DNA of 64,000 nt from Polynucleobacter sp. MWH-CaK5 (GTDB lineage: Bacteria > Pseudomonadota > Gammaproteobacteria > Burkholderiales > Burkholderiaceae): positions 977,433 to 1,041,432 of the forward strand of contig NZ_CP061299.1 in NCBI RefSeq assembly GCF_018687615.1. Direction: 5' to 3'. Below, piece after piece: positions 9,556 to 17,804 of this stretch (the stretch's first letter is position 1; each line of letters begins with the position of its first letter). A program made the translations under genes and the position numbers. Below the pieces are notes generated by a model. That model was given only the letters and a program-made list of their open reading frames with translations. It did not search any database and was not told where the DNA came from.

Positions 9556-10371
9556 ATGTCATTAATTTCAGCAACCACCAAAGCAGCTTTAGAAGAGCTT
9601 TTAGAAACTGCCCTGCGCCCTGCGCCAGCAGATTGGTTAGGGATTCGTTTTCGGGGGCAGATGATTGGCTATATCCAGCCAGATTACATCGCAACGATCA
9701 AATCTTATATTGAAGATACAGAGACCCCAGCCCTAGCCCTTTTTGGGGAGCATTTGCTTCTTGAAAATCTCCCCCCATTTTTACTGAGTCAAGAATTACA
9801 GGACTTGGCTGAGTTTTTAAAGAAGCAAGGTTTGGCTCCGGGTTGGCGCAATGAGTCTTATGCCTGGTTAGACGAGCATGGCCATGAGCGCTTCAGAATG
9901 GAACGTGCAGTATTTCGATCATTAGGCCTTCACAGTCGTGCCTGCCATATCAATGGCCACACTGCTAATCAAGAGATGTTTTTGGGGATGCGCAGTGCTG
10001 ATAAAGCCACCGACCCTAATATGCTTGATAACTTAGCGGCTGGCGGAATGAGTGCTGATGAAACTTTGCAGCAATGTGTGATCCGTGAGCTTTGGGAAGA
10101 AGCCGGTGCTCCAACCGAGATTGCTCGCATGGCTGAACCAGTGGGTCACATCCACGTGGGACGCGTGGTTGAGCCAAAAGGTCTTCATGACGAGAGTTTG
10201 TATACCTACGACCTCTTATTGCCTGATGACTTTGAGCCAAAGAACATGGACGGTGAAGTTTCAGGTTTTATCAAAGTTCCATATGCTCAGGCGGCTGATT
10301 TGATCTTAGAAGGCGCCTTAACGCCTGATGCGGCAGCGGTTGCTGCAGATTTTCTTTTAAGAAAATCCTAA
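9556..10371 (+). CDS. DUF4743-Nudix hydrolase, likely removes damaged thiamine diphosphates
   Basis: A 271-residue protein with an N-terminal DUF4743 region and a C-terminal Nudix fold. The Nudix box is exact: GGMSADE-TLQQCVI-RELWEEAG (G-x5-E-x7-REUxEE), about residues 161-183. DUF4743-Nudix proteins related to fungal Tnr3 and YJR142W hydrolyse toxic oxo/oxy analogues of thiamine diphosphate (known for the family). The neighbourhood supports this: a PnuC-type carrier, a NadR-like kinase and a TPP-riboswitch TonB receptor follow on the same strand. It is 14 bp from the carrier gene, so probably co-transcribed. Confidence 0.85.
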   Translation: MSLISATTKAALEELLETALRPAPADWLGIRFRGQMIGYIQPDYIATIKSYIEDTETPALALFGEHLLLENLPPFLLSQELQDLAEFLKKQGLAPGWRNESYAWLDEHGHERFRMERAVFRSLGLHSRACHINGHTANQEMFLGMRSADKATDPNMLDNLAAGGMSADETLQQCVIRELWEEAGAPTEIARMAEPVGHIHVGRVVEPKGLHDESLYTYDLLLPDDFEPKNMDGEVSGFIKVPYAQAADLILEGALTPDAAAVAADFLLRKS

Positions 10372-10385
10372 GTCTTTAAGACACC

Positions 10386-10964
10386 ATGGAGATCATTGCT
10401 TTTACGCTGTCTCTGATTTGTGTGGCTCTCAATGCCTATGGTCACATCTTGACTTGGCCTCTGATGATTGCCAGTTCCGCTGCTTATGCCTGGGTGTTTC
10501 AAGATGCCAAATTATTTGGTGATGCTTGGTTACAAGGTGTTTTTATCCTTTTGGCGATTTATGCCTGGAAAACCTGGTCAAAAAGTACTCAAACTGAGGG
10601 AACGAGCAACAGTTCAAGCAGTTCATTCAAAAGAATGCCACGCAGTTGGCCTTTGATTGCTAGTTTTTGCTGGTCAGCTCTGTTTTTGATCATTCATTAT
10701 CTGTTGGTGAACCACACCAGCTCAGATGTGCCACTCATCGATGCTTTTTTAACAGCCGGTAGTTTGTTGGCCACTTATATGAGTGCGCAAAAGTGGCTCG
10801 AGAATTGGTTGGTGTGGATTTTTGTGAACAGTCTTTATATTGCTTTGTACATTTATAAAGATTTGCATTTGACTGCCCTGCTGTATGGTCTCTTTATTGT
10901 TCTTGCAATCCTTGGTTGGGTACAGTGGTCTAAGAAAATCAAACTCAGCAAATTGACTCAGTGA
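10386..10964 (+). CDS. PnuC-family vitamin transporter (nicotinamide riboside or thiamine, PnuT-like)
   Basis: A 192-residue inner-membrane protein with about seven hydrophobic helices. Family features are the aromatic pair motifs YAWKTW (first half) and ENWLVWIFVNSLYIALYIYK then GWVQWSK (second half). PnuC facilitates nicotinamide riboside uptake driven by phosphorylation; PnuT members carry thiamine. Between a DUF4743-Nudix gene and a TPP riboswitch, thiamine is the better guess, but the downstream NadR-like kinase would equally fit nicotinamide riboside. It is separated from the kinase gene by 9 bp, so one operon. Confidence 0.85.
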   Translation: MEIIAFTLSLICVALNAYGHILTWPLMIASSAAYAWVFQDAKLFGDAWLQGVFILLAIYAWKTWSKSTQTEGTSNSSSSSFKRMPRSWPLIASFCWSALFLIIHYLLVNHTSSDVPLIDAFLTAGSLLATYMSAQKWLENWLVWIFVNSLYIALYIYKDLHLTALLYGLFIVLAILGWVQWSKKIKLSKLTQ

Positions 10965-10973
10965 GCCAACAGC

Positions 10974-11558
10974 ATGACTAATATTTTAAGAATCGCGATC
11001 GTGGGCGCTGAGTGCAGCGGCAAAACAAGTCTGGCTCAAAGTTTGGCGAATGCTTTTTCCAAAGAATATCCCAGCGCCTATGTTCCAGAGTACTTAAGAC
11101 TGTTTGTCGATCAAGAAAACCGAACCCCACGGACAGATGAGCAAGTAGGTATTGCACAAGAGCAGCAAGCATTAGAGCGCACGGTTGCCAATGACCTGAT
11201 CAAGCAACACAGCAAGCCAGAGTTTGTTTTACTTTTTTGCGATACCACCCCTCTAATGACATGTATCTACAGTGAGGTGGTTTTTGGGGGTACAAATCCT
11301 GAGCTCATGAAGATAGCTCAAGCCCATGACTATGATTTGACGATTTTTACCCAAATAGACTTCCCATGGCAAGAAGACGGTCTGCAACGCGATGGCCCAG
11401 TGGCACAGACCAAGGTTCATTTCAGGGTCAAGGCCCGCTTAGAAGAGCTTCAGATACCCTATGAATCAGCCTTTGGAGATCCAGGGCTGAGGTTACAAAA
11501 GACCCAAGATAGTGTCAGGGCTTTATTAGAGAAGCGCAAAGCTCAAAAATCCATATAA
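10974..11558 (+). CDS. NadR-like AAA ATPase/kinase, probable vitamin kinase partner of the PnuC carrier
   Basis: A 194-residue P-loop protein. The Walker A is GAECSGKTSLA near the N-terminus, followed by YVPEYLRLFVDQ, which matches the NadR ribosylnicotinamide-kinase-type fold. A LFCDTTPLMT segment follows, as in small-molecule kinases of this clan. It lacks the nucleotidyltransferase and HTH domains of full NadR. Its place directly after a PnuC-type carrier suggests trapping of the imported vitamin by phosphorylation: nicotinamide riboside by family precedent, thiamine by genomic context. Confidence 0.8.
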   Translation: MTNILRIAIVGAECSGKTSLAQSLANAFSKEYPSAYVPEYLRLFVDQENRTPRTDEQVGIAQEQQALERTVANDLIKQHSKPEFVLLFCDTTPLMTCIYSEVVFGGTNPELMKIAQAHDYDLTIFTQIDFPWQEDGLQRDGPVAQTKVHFRVKARLEELQIPYESAFGDPGLRLQKTQDSVRALLEKRKAQKSI

Positions 11559-11585
11559 TCACTGTTATCTAGTTGTTTTAGATAT

Positions 11586-11668
11586 TAGCTCGGGGTCCTG
11601 CATCTTTGATGTGGGTGAGAAATACCCGTTGAACCTGATCTCGATAATGCGAGCGCAGGGAAGCGTCC
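11586..11668 (+). promoter_or_regulatory. TPP riboswitch (THI element)
   Basis: The classical THI-box core is present: CTCGGGG, then GTGAGAAATACCCG, then GAACCTGATC, CGATAATGCGAGCG and CAGGGAAGC. It lies 47-129 bp upstream of the TonB receptor ATG and should shut off expression when thiamine diphosphate is abundant. Sequence between the aptamer and the ribosome site (AAGGAG at 11701-11706) could fold to hide the latter. Confidence 0.95.
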
Positions 11669-11714
11669 AAACCGCATCCCCAACTCGCCATCGTTTATAT
11701 AAGGAGTACTGACG

Positions 11715-13973
11715 ATGGCTTATACGCCAAAACTGAACCACATTGCAGGTGCATGTGCCCTGCTGTTTTTTATCAACTCACAGACATTTGCTCAATCTGA
11801 GACGCAGTTATCACCGGTGGTGGTGACTGGTGAGACTGAAAATCTAATCAGCCAAGAAATTCAAGCTGGATTTGGTGGCAAGTGGATTGACCAAACCAAA
11901 TCAGTCAACACTGTTACTCGTGAACAAATTGATAAAACCATGGCTCAAAAAACGAGTGAGGTTTTGAAAAATGATTCTTCAGTTCAGGCGAACTATTCCC
12001 CTCTAGGTTATTACGAATCCTTCGCAATCCGTGGTTTTGGATTAGATTTTGGAACGGCCTATCAATTAAATGGCATGCCCTTAGCTGCTGAAGCGCACAT
12101 ACCTCTTGAAAACAAAGAACGAGTTGAGGTTATCAAGGGGGTTTCTGGTGCAGAGACTGGTGCGATTTCACCTGGTGGCTACATTAACTTTGTAACTAAA
12201 AGACCTACTCACATCAATAGCGCAACTGTTGGCTATGGCGAAAGAGGAACTTTTTCACAGGCTGTCGATTTTGGAAGATGGCTTAATCAAGAGAAAACAT
12301 TAGGCATTCGATTAAACGCTGCTAACGAAACAATCAAGCCTTATGCCAAGGAAGCAACGGGTGATCGTAAATTTGTAAGTGCTGCAATTGACGCCTCTTT
12401 ATCATCAAGAACTAAGATTGAAACTGATTTTGACTATCAAAAGAAAAGTCAGTTTACGCAACCAGGATGGCAACTATTAGGTGGCACGACCCTACCTCAA
12501 ATCAATCCCGAACAAGTTTTAGCCATTCAACCATGGAGAAAGCCTACAACTACTGAACAAACGAACTTTGGCACAAGGCTTACGCATGAATTAGAGAGTG
12601 GCTGGAAGTTAAATACTGGATATCAAATTAGCAGAATTGTTACAAGTGACAATAGTTCGTTTCCGTGGGGATGCCGGGAGAATTTAGCTGGTACTTTTAA
12701 TTACGATAGCGTTAGCGAATCTTACGGAAAATACCCTGTCAACTCAAATAATTTCTGCAGCAATGGTGACTTCACTATCTCTGATTTCCATAGTGACGGT
12801 GAGATCCACCAAAATCAACAAGGTAAATTTGAGCTATCAAAAAAACTTTTTGCCAATGACGTAGAACACTATTTAAATATTGGTGCATCAAGATTTCATA
12901 GAAGAGTAGCTCAGCCAAAGTATGTTTGGACAGACGCCCGTGAGGTTGGAGGTAAATATGGTAACTATTACGATAACGATCCAGCCGATACTGTCATACC
13001 TAGTGACTTTGCTTATGGAAACATTTATACCTCACCAAATGGCGCCAGCATTTATCCAAGCGCGGCGACATATCCCAGTGTAGATAAATTTGGATATTCA
13101 AATACTCAGGATAGTATTTATATCAACAACAAAATTGATCCGAAAAATTCTTATGTTTATTTCATTTCTGGAAAAATCATTAACAGTCGGGAAGAATGGG
13201 CAACACCATATAAGCTAGGTAATTCAGATGATATTAAATTTTTACCAAGCTTAGCAGTACAAAAAAGAGTTAGCGCATCTGACGTCATCTACACATCTTA
13301 TGCAAAGGGACTTGAGCTTGGAGGACGCGCTCCTATTATTGCTACCAACGCCAATAGCGTCATGCCTATTAAAGAAACGCAACAATGGGAAATTGGTTAT
13401 AAGTCTTTAATAACAAGCAATCTTCAATCAAGCATTGCTTTATTCGAAATATCAAAGCCCTACGAATACACCACAACTCTCAATGGAAACTACGATGAAT
13501 TTGTTCAGCGTGGCACTCAAAAACATACCGGCCTTGAACTTGGCTTGAGTGGACGAGCAACAAATCGCTTAAGCATTCAGACTTCAGCCATGGTGATTGA
13601 TGCAGTTACAGAGGGTACCGGCGATCAATTTGATGGAATGAAAGCCATGAATGTACCTAAATTCAAGCTCTCAACCTTTGCGAGCTATCGCCTACCAAGC
13701 CTTGAGCAAACCGCCTTAAATGGAGGTTGGGTCTATGAAGGCAGCAAATATGCAAAACGAGATAATTCTGTAAAAGTTCCGGGATACCATCGATTTGATG
13801 CTGGCTTAAGTCAAAACTTAAAGATGAATAACACTAAAACGACTCTGAGCTTGTATGTAGAGAATCTTTTCGACAAGGGCTACTGGCGAGATGTAAGTGA
13901 ATATCTTGGTGATGCATACCTTATCCCTGGAGCACCGCGCATTATTAGAGCAACCGCTAAATTTGACTTTTAA
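11715..13973 (+). CDS. TonB-dependent outer membrane receptor, thiamine-regulated
   Basis: A 752-residue receptor with a signal peptide (cleavage near QTFAQS), a plug domain (VNTVTREQIDKTMAQKTSEVLKND, then IRGFGLDFGTAYQLNGMPL, and VEVIKGVSGAETGAISPGGYINFVTKRP) and a 22-strand-type barrel ending in a C-terminal Phe (TAKFDF). It resembles the siderophore-receptor branch by sequence, but the upstream TPP riboswitch points to uptake of thiamine or a precursor. The start is fixed by AAGGAG eight bases before the ATG. Siderophore binding cannot be excluded from sequence alone. Confidence 0.9.
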   Translation: MAYTPKLNHIAGACALLFFINSQTFAQSETQLSPVVVTGETENLISQEIQAGFGGKWIDQTKSVNTVTREQIDKTMAQKTSEVLKNDSSVQANYSPLGYYESFAIRGFGLDFGTAYQLNGMPLAAEAHIPLENKERVEVIKGVSGAETGAISPGGYINFVTKRPTHINSATVGYGERGTFSQAVDFGRWLNQEKTLGIRLNAANETIKPYAKEATGDRKFVSAAIDASLSSRTKIETDFDYQKKSQFTQPGWQLLGGTTLPQINPEQVLAIQPWRKPTTTEQTNFGTRLTHELESGWKLNTGYQISRIVTSDNSSFPWGCRENLAGTFNYDSVSESYGKYPVNSNNFCSNGDFTISDFHSDGEIHQNQQGKFELSKKLFANDVEHYLNIGASRFHRRVAQPKYVWTDAREVGGKYGNYYDNDPADTVIPSDFAYGNIYTSPNGASIYPSAATYPSVDKFGYSNTQDSIYINNKIDPKNSYVYFISGKIINSREEWATPYKLGNSDDIKFLPSLAVQKRVSASDVIYTSYAKGLELGGRAPIIATNANSVMPIKETQQWEIGYKSLITSNLQSSIALFEISKPYEYTTTLNGNYDEFVQRGTQKHTGLELGLSGRATNRLSIQTSAMVIDAVTEGTGDQFDGMKAMNVPKFKLSTFASYRLPSLEQTALNGGWVYEGSKYAKRDNSVKVPGYHRFDAGLSQNLKMNNTKTTLSLYVENLFDKGYWRDVSEYLGDAYLIPGAPRIIRATAKFDF

Positions 13974-13985
13974 TCTCTAGCAGCT

Positions 13986-14411
13986 CTAGAGGATCAGCCG
14001 CATCTCTACGTGAGGGATGCCGGCCTCATCGAAGATGGGACCAAAAGGTTCAAAGTCTTCTTTGGCATAGAAAGCAATCGCATGAGTCTGGGCGTGCAAG
14101 ATACATTCTTGTACGCCCTTTTCTTTTGCAGTTTGGATTAATGCCTTCAAGATACTTTTACCTATGCCCTGGTTTCTTCTTGAAGATTGAACAGCCATGC
14201 GTCCTATTTTGGCAATGTGCCCAGTAATGATTAATCGCCCTGTTCCAACCGTTTGATTATCTGCAGTGGCAATAGCATGCCAAGCAAGCTCATCAAACTC
14301 ATCCCACTCCATCTCTTCAGGAACTTTTTGCTCGATCACAAAGACTTCGTAACGCAAAGGTTTAACCAAACTTTGCGCCTCAGCCCAATTTGTTATCGAT
14401 AATTCAATCAT
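13986..14411 (-). CDS. GNAT family N-acetyltransferase (ElaA-like)
   Basis: A 141-residue single-domain acetyltransferase. The acetyl-CoA binding loop RRNQGIG lies at residues 78-84, with the preceding beta strand IGRMAV and a following alpha helix. The N-terminal LRYEVFVIEQKVPEEMEWDE is typical of the ElaA/YitI-type group. The substrate is unknown. It is convergent with the TonB receptor, with 12 bp between the stops, and is the last core gene before the tRNA-Asn insertion site. Confidence 0.85.
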   Translation of the reverse strand: MIELSITNWAEAQSLVKPLRYEVFVIEQKVPEEMEWDEFDELAWHAIATADNQTVGTGRLIITGHIAKIGRMAVQSSRRNQGIGKSILKALIQTAKEKGVQECILHAQTHAIAFYAKEDFEPFGPIFDEAGIPHVEMRLIL

Positions 14412-14504
14412 CAGGGTACAAAATAAATAAGTTAATCATATAGATAGGATAAAGCCCCAGAAGCAATATGTTTCAAGGCATATTAGAGCAAACTCAGGGC
14501 GAAT

Positions 14505-14533
14505 TTGGCATCTAATAAAAATCAGGCTATAAT
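14505..14533 (+). promoter_or_regulatory. sigma-70 promoter of tRNA-Asn
   Basis: -35 TTGGCA at 14505-14510, a 17-bp spacer and -10 TATAAT at 14528-14533, ending 10 bp before the tRNA. This is a near-consensus promoter, as expected for a tRNA gene. Confidence 0.85.
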
Positions 14534-14543
14534 CTTGGTCTAT

Positions 14544-14619
14544 TCCTCGATAGCTCAGTCGGTAGAGCGCCGGACTGTTAATCCGTAGGTCCCTGGTTCG
14601 AGCCCAGGTCGAGGAGCCA
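14544..14619 (+). tRNA. tRNA-Asn (anticodon GTT), island attachment site
   Basis: A complete 76-nt tRNA: acceptor TCCTCGA/TCGAGGA, anticodon loop CTGTTAA with GTT, T arm CCTGG-TTCGAGC-CCAGG, encoded CCA. The 3' half is part of the 46-bp direct repeat that bounds the island. The intact copy keeps its own promoter, so function is preserved after integration. Confidence 0.97.
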
Positions 14620-14620
14620 A
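14575..14620 (+). repeat. left attachment repeat (attL core) of the genomic island
   Basis: 46 bp from the anticodon loop (CTGTTAATCC...) to the CCAA at the tRNA end are identical to 40325-40370. This is the standard signature of tyrosine-integrase insertion into the 3' end of a tRNA. Confidence 0.95.
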
Positions 14621-14638
14621 GAATTAGTAGCAAAATCA

Positions 14639-14668
14639 ATAGCCTGCAGCGATGCGGGCTATTTTTTT
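14639..14668 (+). terminator. rho-independent terminator supplied by the island to tRNA-Asn
   Basis: A nine-pair stem ATAGCCTGC/GCGGGCTAT (one T-G pair) with a six-base loop is followed by seven T. It lies 20 bp after the tRNA, inside the island. Confidence 0.8.
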
Positions 14669-14682
14669 ACCCCAAAATAAAC

Positions 14683-14702
14683 TTAGCGCACTCTTAGCAC
14701 AC
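14683..14702 (+). repeat. candidate integrase arm-type sites, left end
   Basis: Two tandem boxes, TTAGCGCAC (14683-14691) and TTAGCACAC (14694-14702), start 11 bp apart. A matching pair lies at the right end of the island (40247-40267). Assignment as integrase arm sites is inference. Confidence 0.45.
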
Positions 14703-14761
14703 TTCAATTTCAAGTTTGATGCTAATATTGCTATAAATTAATAGCCCAAAAATACATCAAA

Positions 14762-16144
14762 GTGCCAGCCAATCAGGACTCTAGCGTCATACTGCGTAAA
14801 AAGGAATTGCGCCTTTTTCGTCGTAATCGTTCGGGCTTTTGGCAAGTACATTACAAAATCGGGTCTAGTAAAACTTGGTACCGTAAAACGACTGGAACTG
14901 ACGATTTAACCGAGGCAACACAGATTGCCGAGGACATTTATCACGAAGCCAGAGTCCTGGATAAACGAGGTCTGGCTGTCGTTAGCAAGAAGTTCAAAGC
15001 CGTTGCTGAAGTCGTCAGCCAAAGGCTTAAAGGAGAAGTAAAGGCAGGTACTGGGAAAAAGAGTTATGCCGACTATTACCGCGCCATTGATGGCTACTTA
15101 ATCCCCTACTTTGGTAAGTTCAACGTAGATCGAATAACACCCGATGTAATCTCAAGTTTCCATCGCTGGCGTACTGAAAAGGTCGGCTACGAGCTTAAGG
15201 CTTCGACTCAAAATAACCATAATGCCGCCCTCAATTGCGTATTTGATTACGCTGTTGAAAAGAAATACATGACTGAAGCGCAGCGCCCTAGTCTTAAAAA
15301 TACAGGTGAAGCAACTACAAGCCGTGGGATCTTTAGTACCGATGAGCTAATTGAACTTCAGACATTTATTAAAGGCTGGGCTCATGCAACCAAGAATGTT
15401 AAAAGTCAGCAGCTTCGTGAGCTATTGAGTCTTTACATTACTTTTATTGCATGTACTGGAGTGCGTCCTGGTACAGAGACGAAAGAGCTTAAGTGGAAGC
15501 ATATTGAATTTATTCAAAAGCCCACAATGCGAGTGATACACATTACATTGCCACAAGGTAAAAACGGCAGCAGACAGCTCATCGCTAGAAATGAACTTTG
15601 GCCACTTTTAGATAAGCTACGTGAATTACAACCAGAGTATGCAAACCTAACGCTAGAAGAATTGGTCGCTAAGAAGGAAGATAAACTTTTGTTCCGCATG
15701 CGAAATGGTGAAAGGCCCTACGACCTCGTTGGCACTTTTGCTGATTGCCTAGAAGCTGCCGGCATGAGTAAGAGTGATAAAGATGGCAAATCACGAAGTT
15801 TGTATAGCTTGCGACATTACTACGCAACACAGAGAATATTAGATGGACTTGATTTTGGGCAGCTAGGCAAGCAAATGGGTACGAGCATCCCGATGATTGA
15901 GAAGCACTATAGCCACCTAAAACCCTTAATGATTGCAGAGCAATTAGCCGGTGACATTCCTAACGATAAAACAGCGCAGGCTGATGAAATCCTGCGCTAC
16001 ATGAATCCAAGCCCAATTCGTAATGACGTGATTAGTCTGGTTGGTGCAACTACAGGCGTTTATTTACCCTTAGTCGAAGCTAATCCAAAAGCCACCAAAG
16101 AGCTCAAAGACGAGCTCAACAAATCCCTGGCGAAAGTAAGTTGA
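14762..16144 (+). CDS. tyrosine integrase of the island
   Basis: A 460-residue phage-type integrase starting with GTG. It has a long N-terminal arm-binding and core-binding part (about residues 1-190) and a catalytic domain with Arg235 (CTGVRPGTE), Lys267 (QGKNGS), the YSLRH box with Arg351-His352, and the nucleophile Tyr383 (EKHYSHL). The first residue of the usual HxxR box is Tyr. It lies 142 bp inside the tRNA-side end, the standard position. It would carry out integration into tRNA-Asn and, with a directionality factor not recognised here, excision. Its stop overlaps a 16-codon frame (TGATG). Confidence 0.93.
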   Translation: MPANQDSSVILRKKELRLFRRNRSGFWQVHYKIGSSKTWYRKTTGTDDLTEATQIAEDIYHEARVLDKRGLAVVSKKFKAVAEVVSQRLKGEVKAGTGKKSYADYYRAIDGYLIPYFGKFNVDRITPDVISSFHRWRTEKVGYELKASTQNNHNAALNCVFDYAVEKKYMTEAQRPSLKNTGEATTSRGIFSTDELIELQTFIKGWAHATKNVKSQQLRELLSLYITFIACTGVRPGTETKELKWKHIEFIQKPTMRVIHITLPQGKNGSRQLIARNELWPLLDKLRELQPEYANLTLEELVAKKEDKLLFRMRNGERPYDLVGTFADCLEAAGMSKSDKDGKSRSLYSLRHYYATQRILDGLDFGQLGKQMGTSIPMIEKHYSHLKPLMIAEQLAGDIPNDKTAQADEILRYMNPSPIRNDVISLVGATTGVYLPLVEANPKATKELKDELNKSLAKVS

Positions 16145-16194
16145 TGACAAAAGCACACGACTTTCAAAATTACCTCACGGCTATGGTGATCTGA
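16144..16194 (+). CDS. 16-codon coupling ORF between integrase and next gene
   Basis: The integrase stop and this ATG overlap as TGATG (16142-16146), and this frame's TGA overlaps the next ATG in the same way (16192-16196). The peptide would be MTKAHDFQNYLTAMVI. Its only likely role is to pass ribosomes from the integrase to the downstream gene; product function is unknown. Confidence 0.4.
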   Translation: MTKAHDFQNYLTAMVI

Positions 16195-16670
16195 TGACTC
16201 CATTTATTCAAACCTTCTTTGAACGTAAAGCCAATGCTGCTCTCACGCAAAGCCTAGAGCGAGCTTGTGACTTATCGCATTTCAAACAAGTCAAAACTAG
16301 GTTGGAAGCTAGCGAGGATTTAAGCAAGGAACTGCCGCAACTTAAGAAGCTAGCAAAGAAAGATGCTCTAGCGGCAGTAAAGACCTTGATTAAGCGCTGC
16401 GATTCAGACTTAGCTGGCTATTGGAATCTACCTAAAGCTGCAAAAGCCAAAGTAACCGTTAGCCACAAGTCATTTAAAGGCGAATTAGTGCCTCGATTTA
16501 TTGCAACTTATCAATTTGCTACTAAATTGGGTAAAGTAGAAATTAAGATAATCACGCAAGGAAGATATGTGTTTGTATCGCCTAATTCCGAGGATGTAAA
16601 AAAGGCCAACGCGGAGTTGGCCTTTAGGGATGTTGAAAAACAATTAAGTCTGGCTGGATTCAGTAGCTAA
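16194..16670 (+). CDS. uncharacterised island protein, possibly co-translated with integrase
   Basis: A 158-residue, Lys- and Ala-rich, mainly helical protein in the first two thirds (LPQLKKLAKKDALAAVKTLIKRC), then a beta-rich end (FIATYQFATKLGKVEIKIITQGRYVFV). I recognise no family. Coupling to the integrase through TGATG overlaps on both sides of a mini-ORF suggests a function tied to recombination, for example directionality or integrase control, but nothing in the sequence proves it. It converges on the three-gene operon with a four-base stop overlap (16667-16670). Confidence 0.6.
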   Translation: MTPFIQTFFERKANAALTQSLERACDLSHFKQVKTRLEASEDLSKELPQLKKLAKKDALAAVKTLIKRCDSDLAGYWNLPKAAKAKVTVSHKSFKGELVPRFIATYQFATKLGKVEIKIITQGRYVFVSPNSEDVKKANAELAFRDVEKQLSLAGFSS

Positions 16671-17245
16671 TTCAAAACTTTATGCCCATTTTCGGAGAGC
16701 ATGCTTTTTAGTTTATTAATTACATTCTCGTAATTAACTGGATCCATATCCCTCAGGGTGGAAACCATGGGGATAAGCTGTAGGACTGCGTCAGGGCTAA
16801 ATTTCTTCTTTAGCACACTCCATTGCATAACCATTGCCATGAAATGTTCCAAATAAAAAATTGCCGTTGTGCAGGCACACTCCTCTTGGCTAAGAATAAT
16901 TTCATCGCCAGAATACGAATAAAGAATAGCTTCAGTTTCACTGCATACATGAATTGGAGCGGGAAAAATAAATCCTCCCACATTCATAATTGCCCAATCC
17001 CAGATTAAGTGGTCGTCAAGCTCACGCCGCATTGGATTATTTTCGATAAAGCAGTTGTAATGAATCATGGTTTCTACTGCACGAACCATGAATGACATTT
17101 TTTGGAGGTCCTTATCGCCTGGTTTGCAATTGATAGAAATGGGAATTTTTTGCCATTCGAGATCAATACCTGGCTGACCTTGAAAATTACCACCAGTCAT
17201 TTTTGAGGGATGTTGGTGCACATGAATTTGTAGATAGTTACTCAT
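16667..17245 (-). CDS. uncharacterised protein, third gene of coupled operon
   Basis: A 192-residue soluble protein, MSNYLQIHVHQHPSKMTGG at the start, with a mid-part rich in hydrophobic and acidic residues (DDHLIWDWAIMNVGGFIFPAPIHV), a CAC motif (EECACTTAIFYLEHF) and a helical end. No family was recognised and no membrane segment is clear. The start overlaps the upstream stop by eight bases (ATGAGTAA) with GGAGAG in front, so it is co-translated with the gene before it. Conserved function must involve the two upstream paralogues. Confidence 0.65.
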   Translation of the reverse strand: MSNYLQIHVHQHPSKMTGGNFQGQPGIDLEWQKIPISINCKPGDKDLQKMSFMVRAVETMIHYNCFIENNPMRRELDDHLIWDWAIMNVGGFIFPAPIHVCSETEAILYSYSGDEIILSQEECACTTAIFYLEHFMAMVMQWSVLKKKFSPDAVLQLIPMVSTLRDMDPVNYENVINKLKSMLSENGHKVLN

Positions 17246-17804
17246 GAAACTCTCCTTTGGAATTTACAGAATGGTATGAATAAGCAGATTGATTATGAAT
17301 CTCGCTTAAAGATAGATCGGTCAATAGAGGTGAAAATTTCTTTGGCTCACCGGTATCGGTAATATCAGCAAGATCCACTTCGCAAATAGATGAAATTAGA
17401 ATTGGCCCCACAAAGGCTCCGCACTGGACATATGCAGTATCGTTGGCGCAGGTACCATAAAAAGTCTTTCGACCATCTGCCATTAAGACCATATTTGTCA
17501 CTTTGACCCAGAAACGCTCTCCGATTGCATCTACATCATGCCATTGAGCGGCAACCTTAATATACACGCCAGAGGCTACCAATTCGCGATCCTCAATCAT
17601 AGGAACCCAAAAAGTATCGGGGTGACGGGCGTGAATATCATCAACGTTATACAGATCAAACTCAATATATTGAGATGGGCCGATATGAGCACAACACTTA
17701 CTACGTTGGCGAATAAGTACTTCAGCAATCTCATCAATCTCGAAATAGTGGTTAGTAACTTCTAGCTGAGGATTCTTATGTAATTTATTTAACGATTTAT
17801 ACAT
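17238..17804 (-). CDS. uncharacterised protein, second gene of coupled operon (DUF2314-like middle)
   Basis: A 188-residue protein. The start at 17804 (MYKSLNKLHKN) is preferred over 17816 because GGAG sits six bases before it. The middle (IKVAAQWHDVDAIGERFWVKV, then KTFYGTCAN, then GAFVGPILISSICEVDLAD) matches the first gene of this operon position by position, so the two are paralogues. The pattern FWVKV - FYG - GxxVGPI recalls DUF2314/YegJ-type domains, but this is a weak visual match. It overlaps the upstream stop by eight bases (ATGTATAA). Confidence 0.65.
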   Translation of the reverse strand: MYKSLNKLHKNPQLEVTNHYFEIDEIAEVLIRQRSKCCAHIGPSQYIEFDLYNVDDIHARHPDTFWVPMIEDRELVASGVYIKVAAQWHDVDAIGERFWVKVTNMVLMADGRKTFYGTCANDTAYVQCGAFVGPILISSICEVDLADITDTGEPKKFSPLLTDLSLSEIHNQSAYSYHSVNSKGEFHE

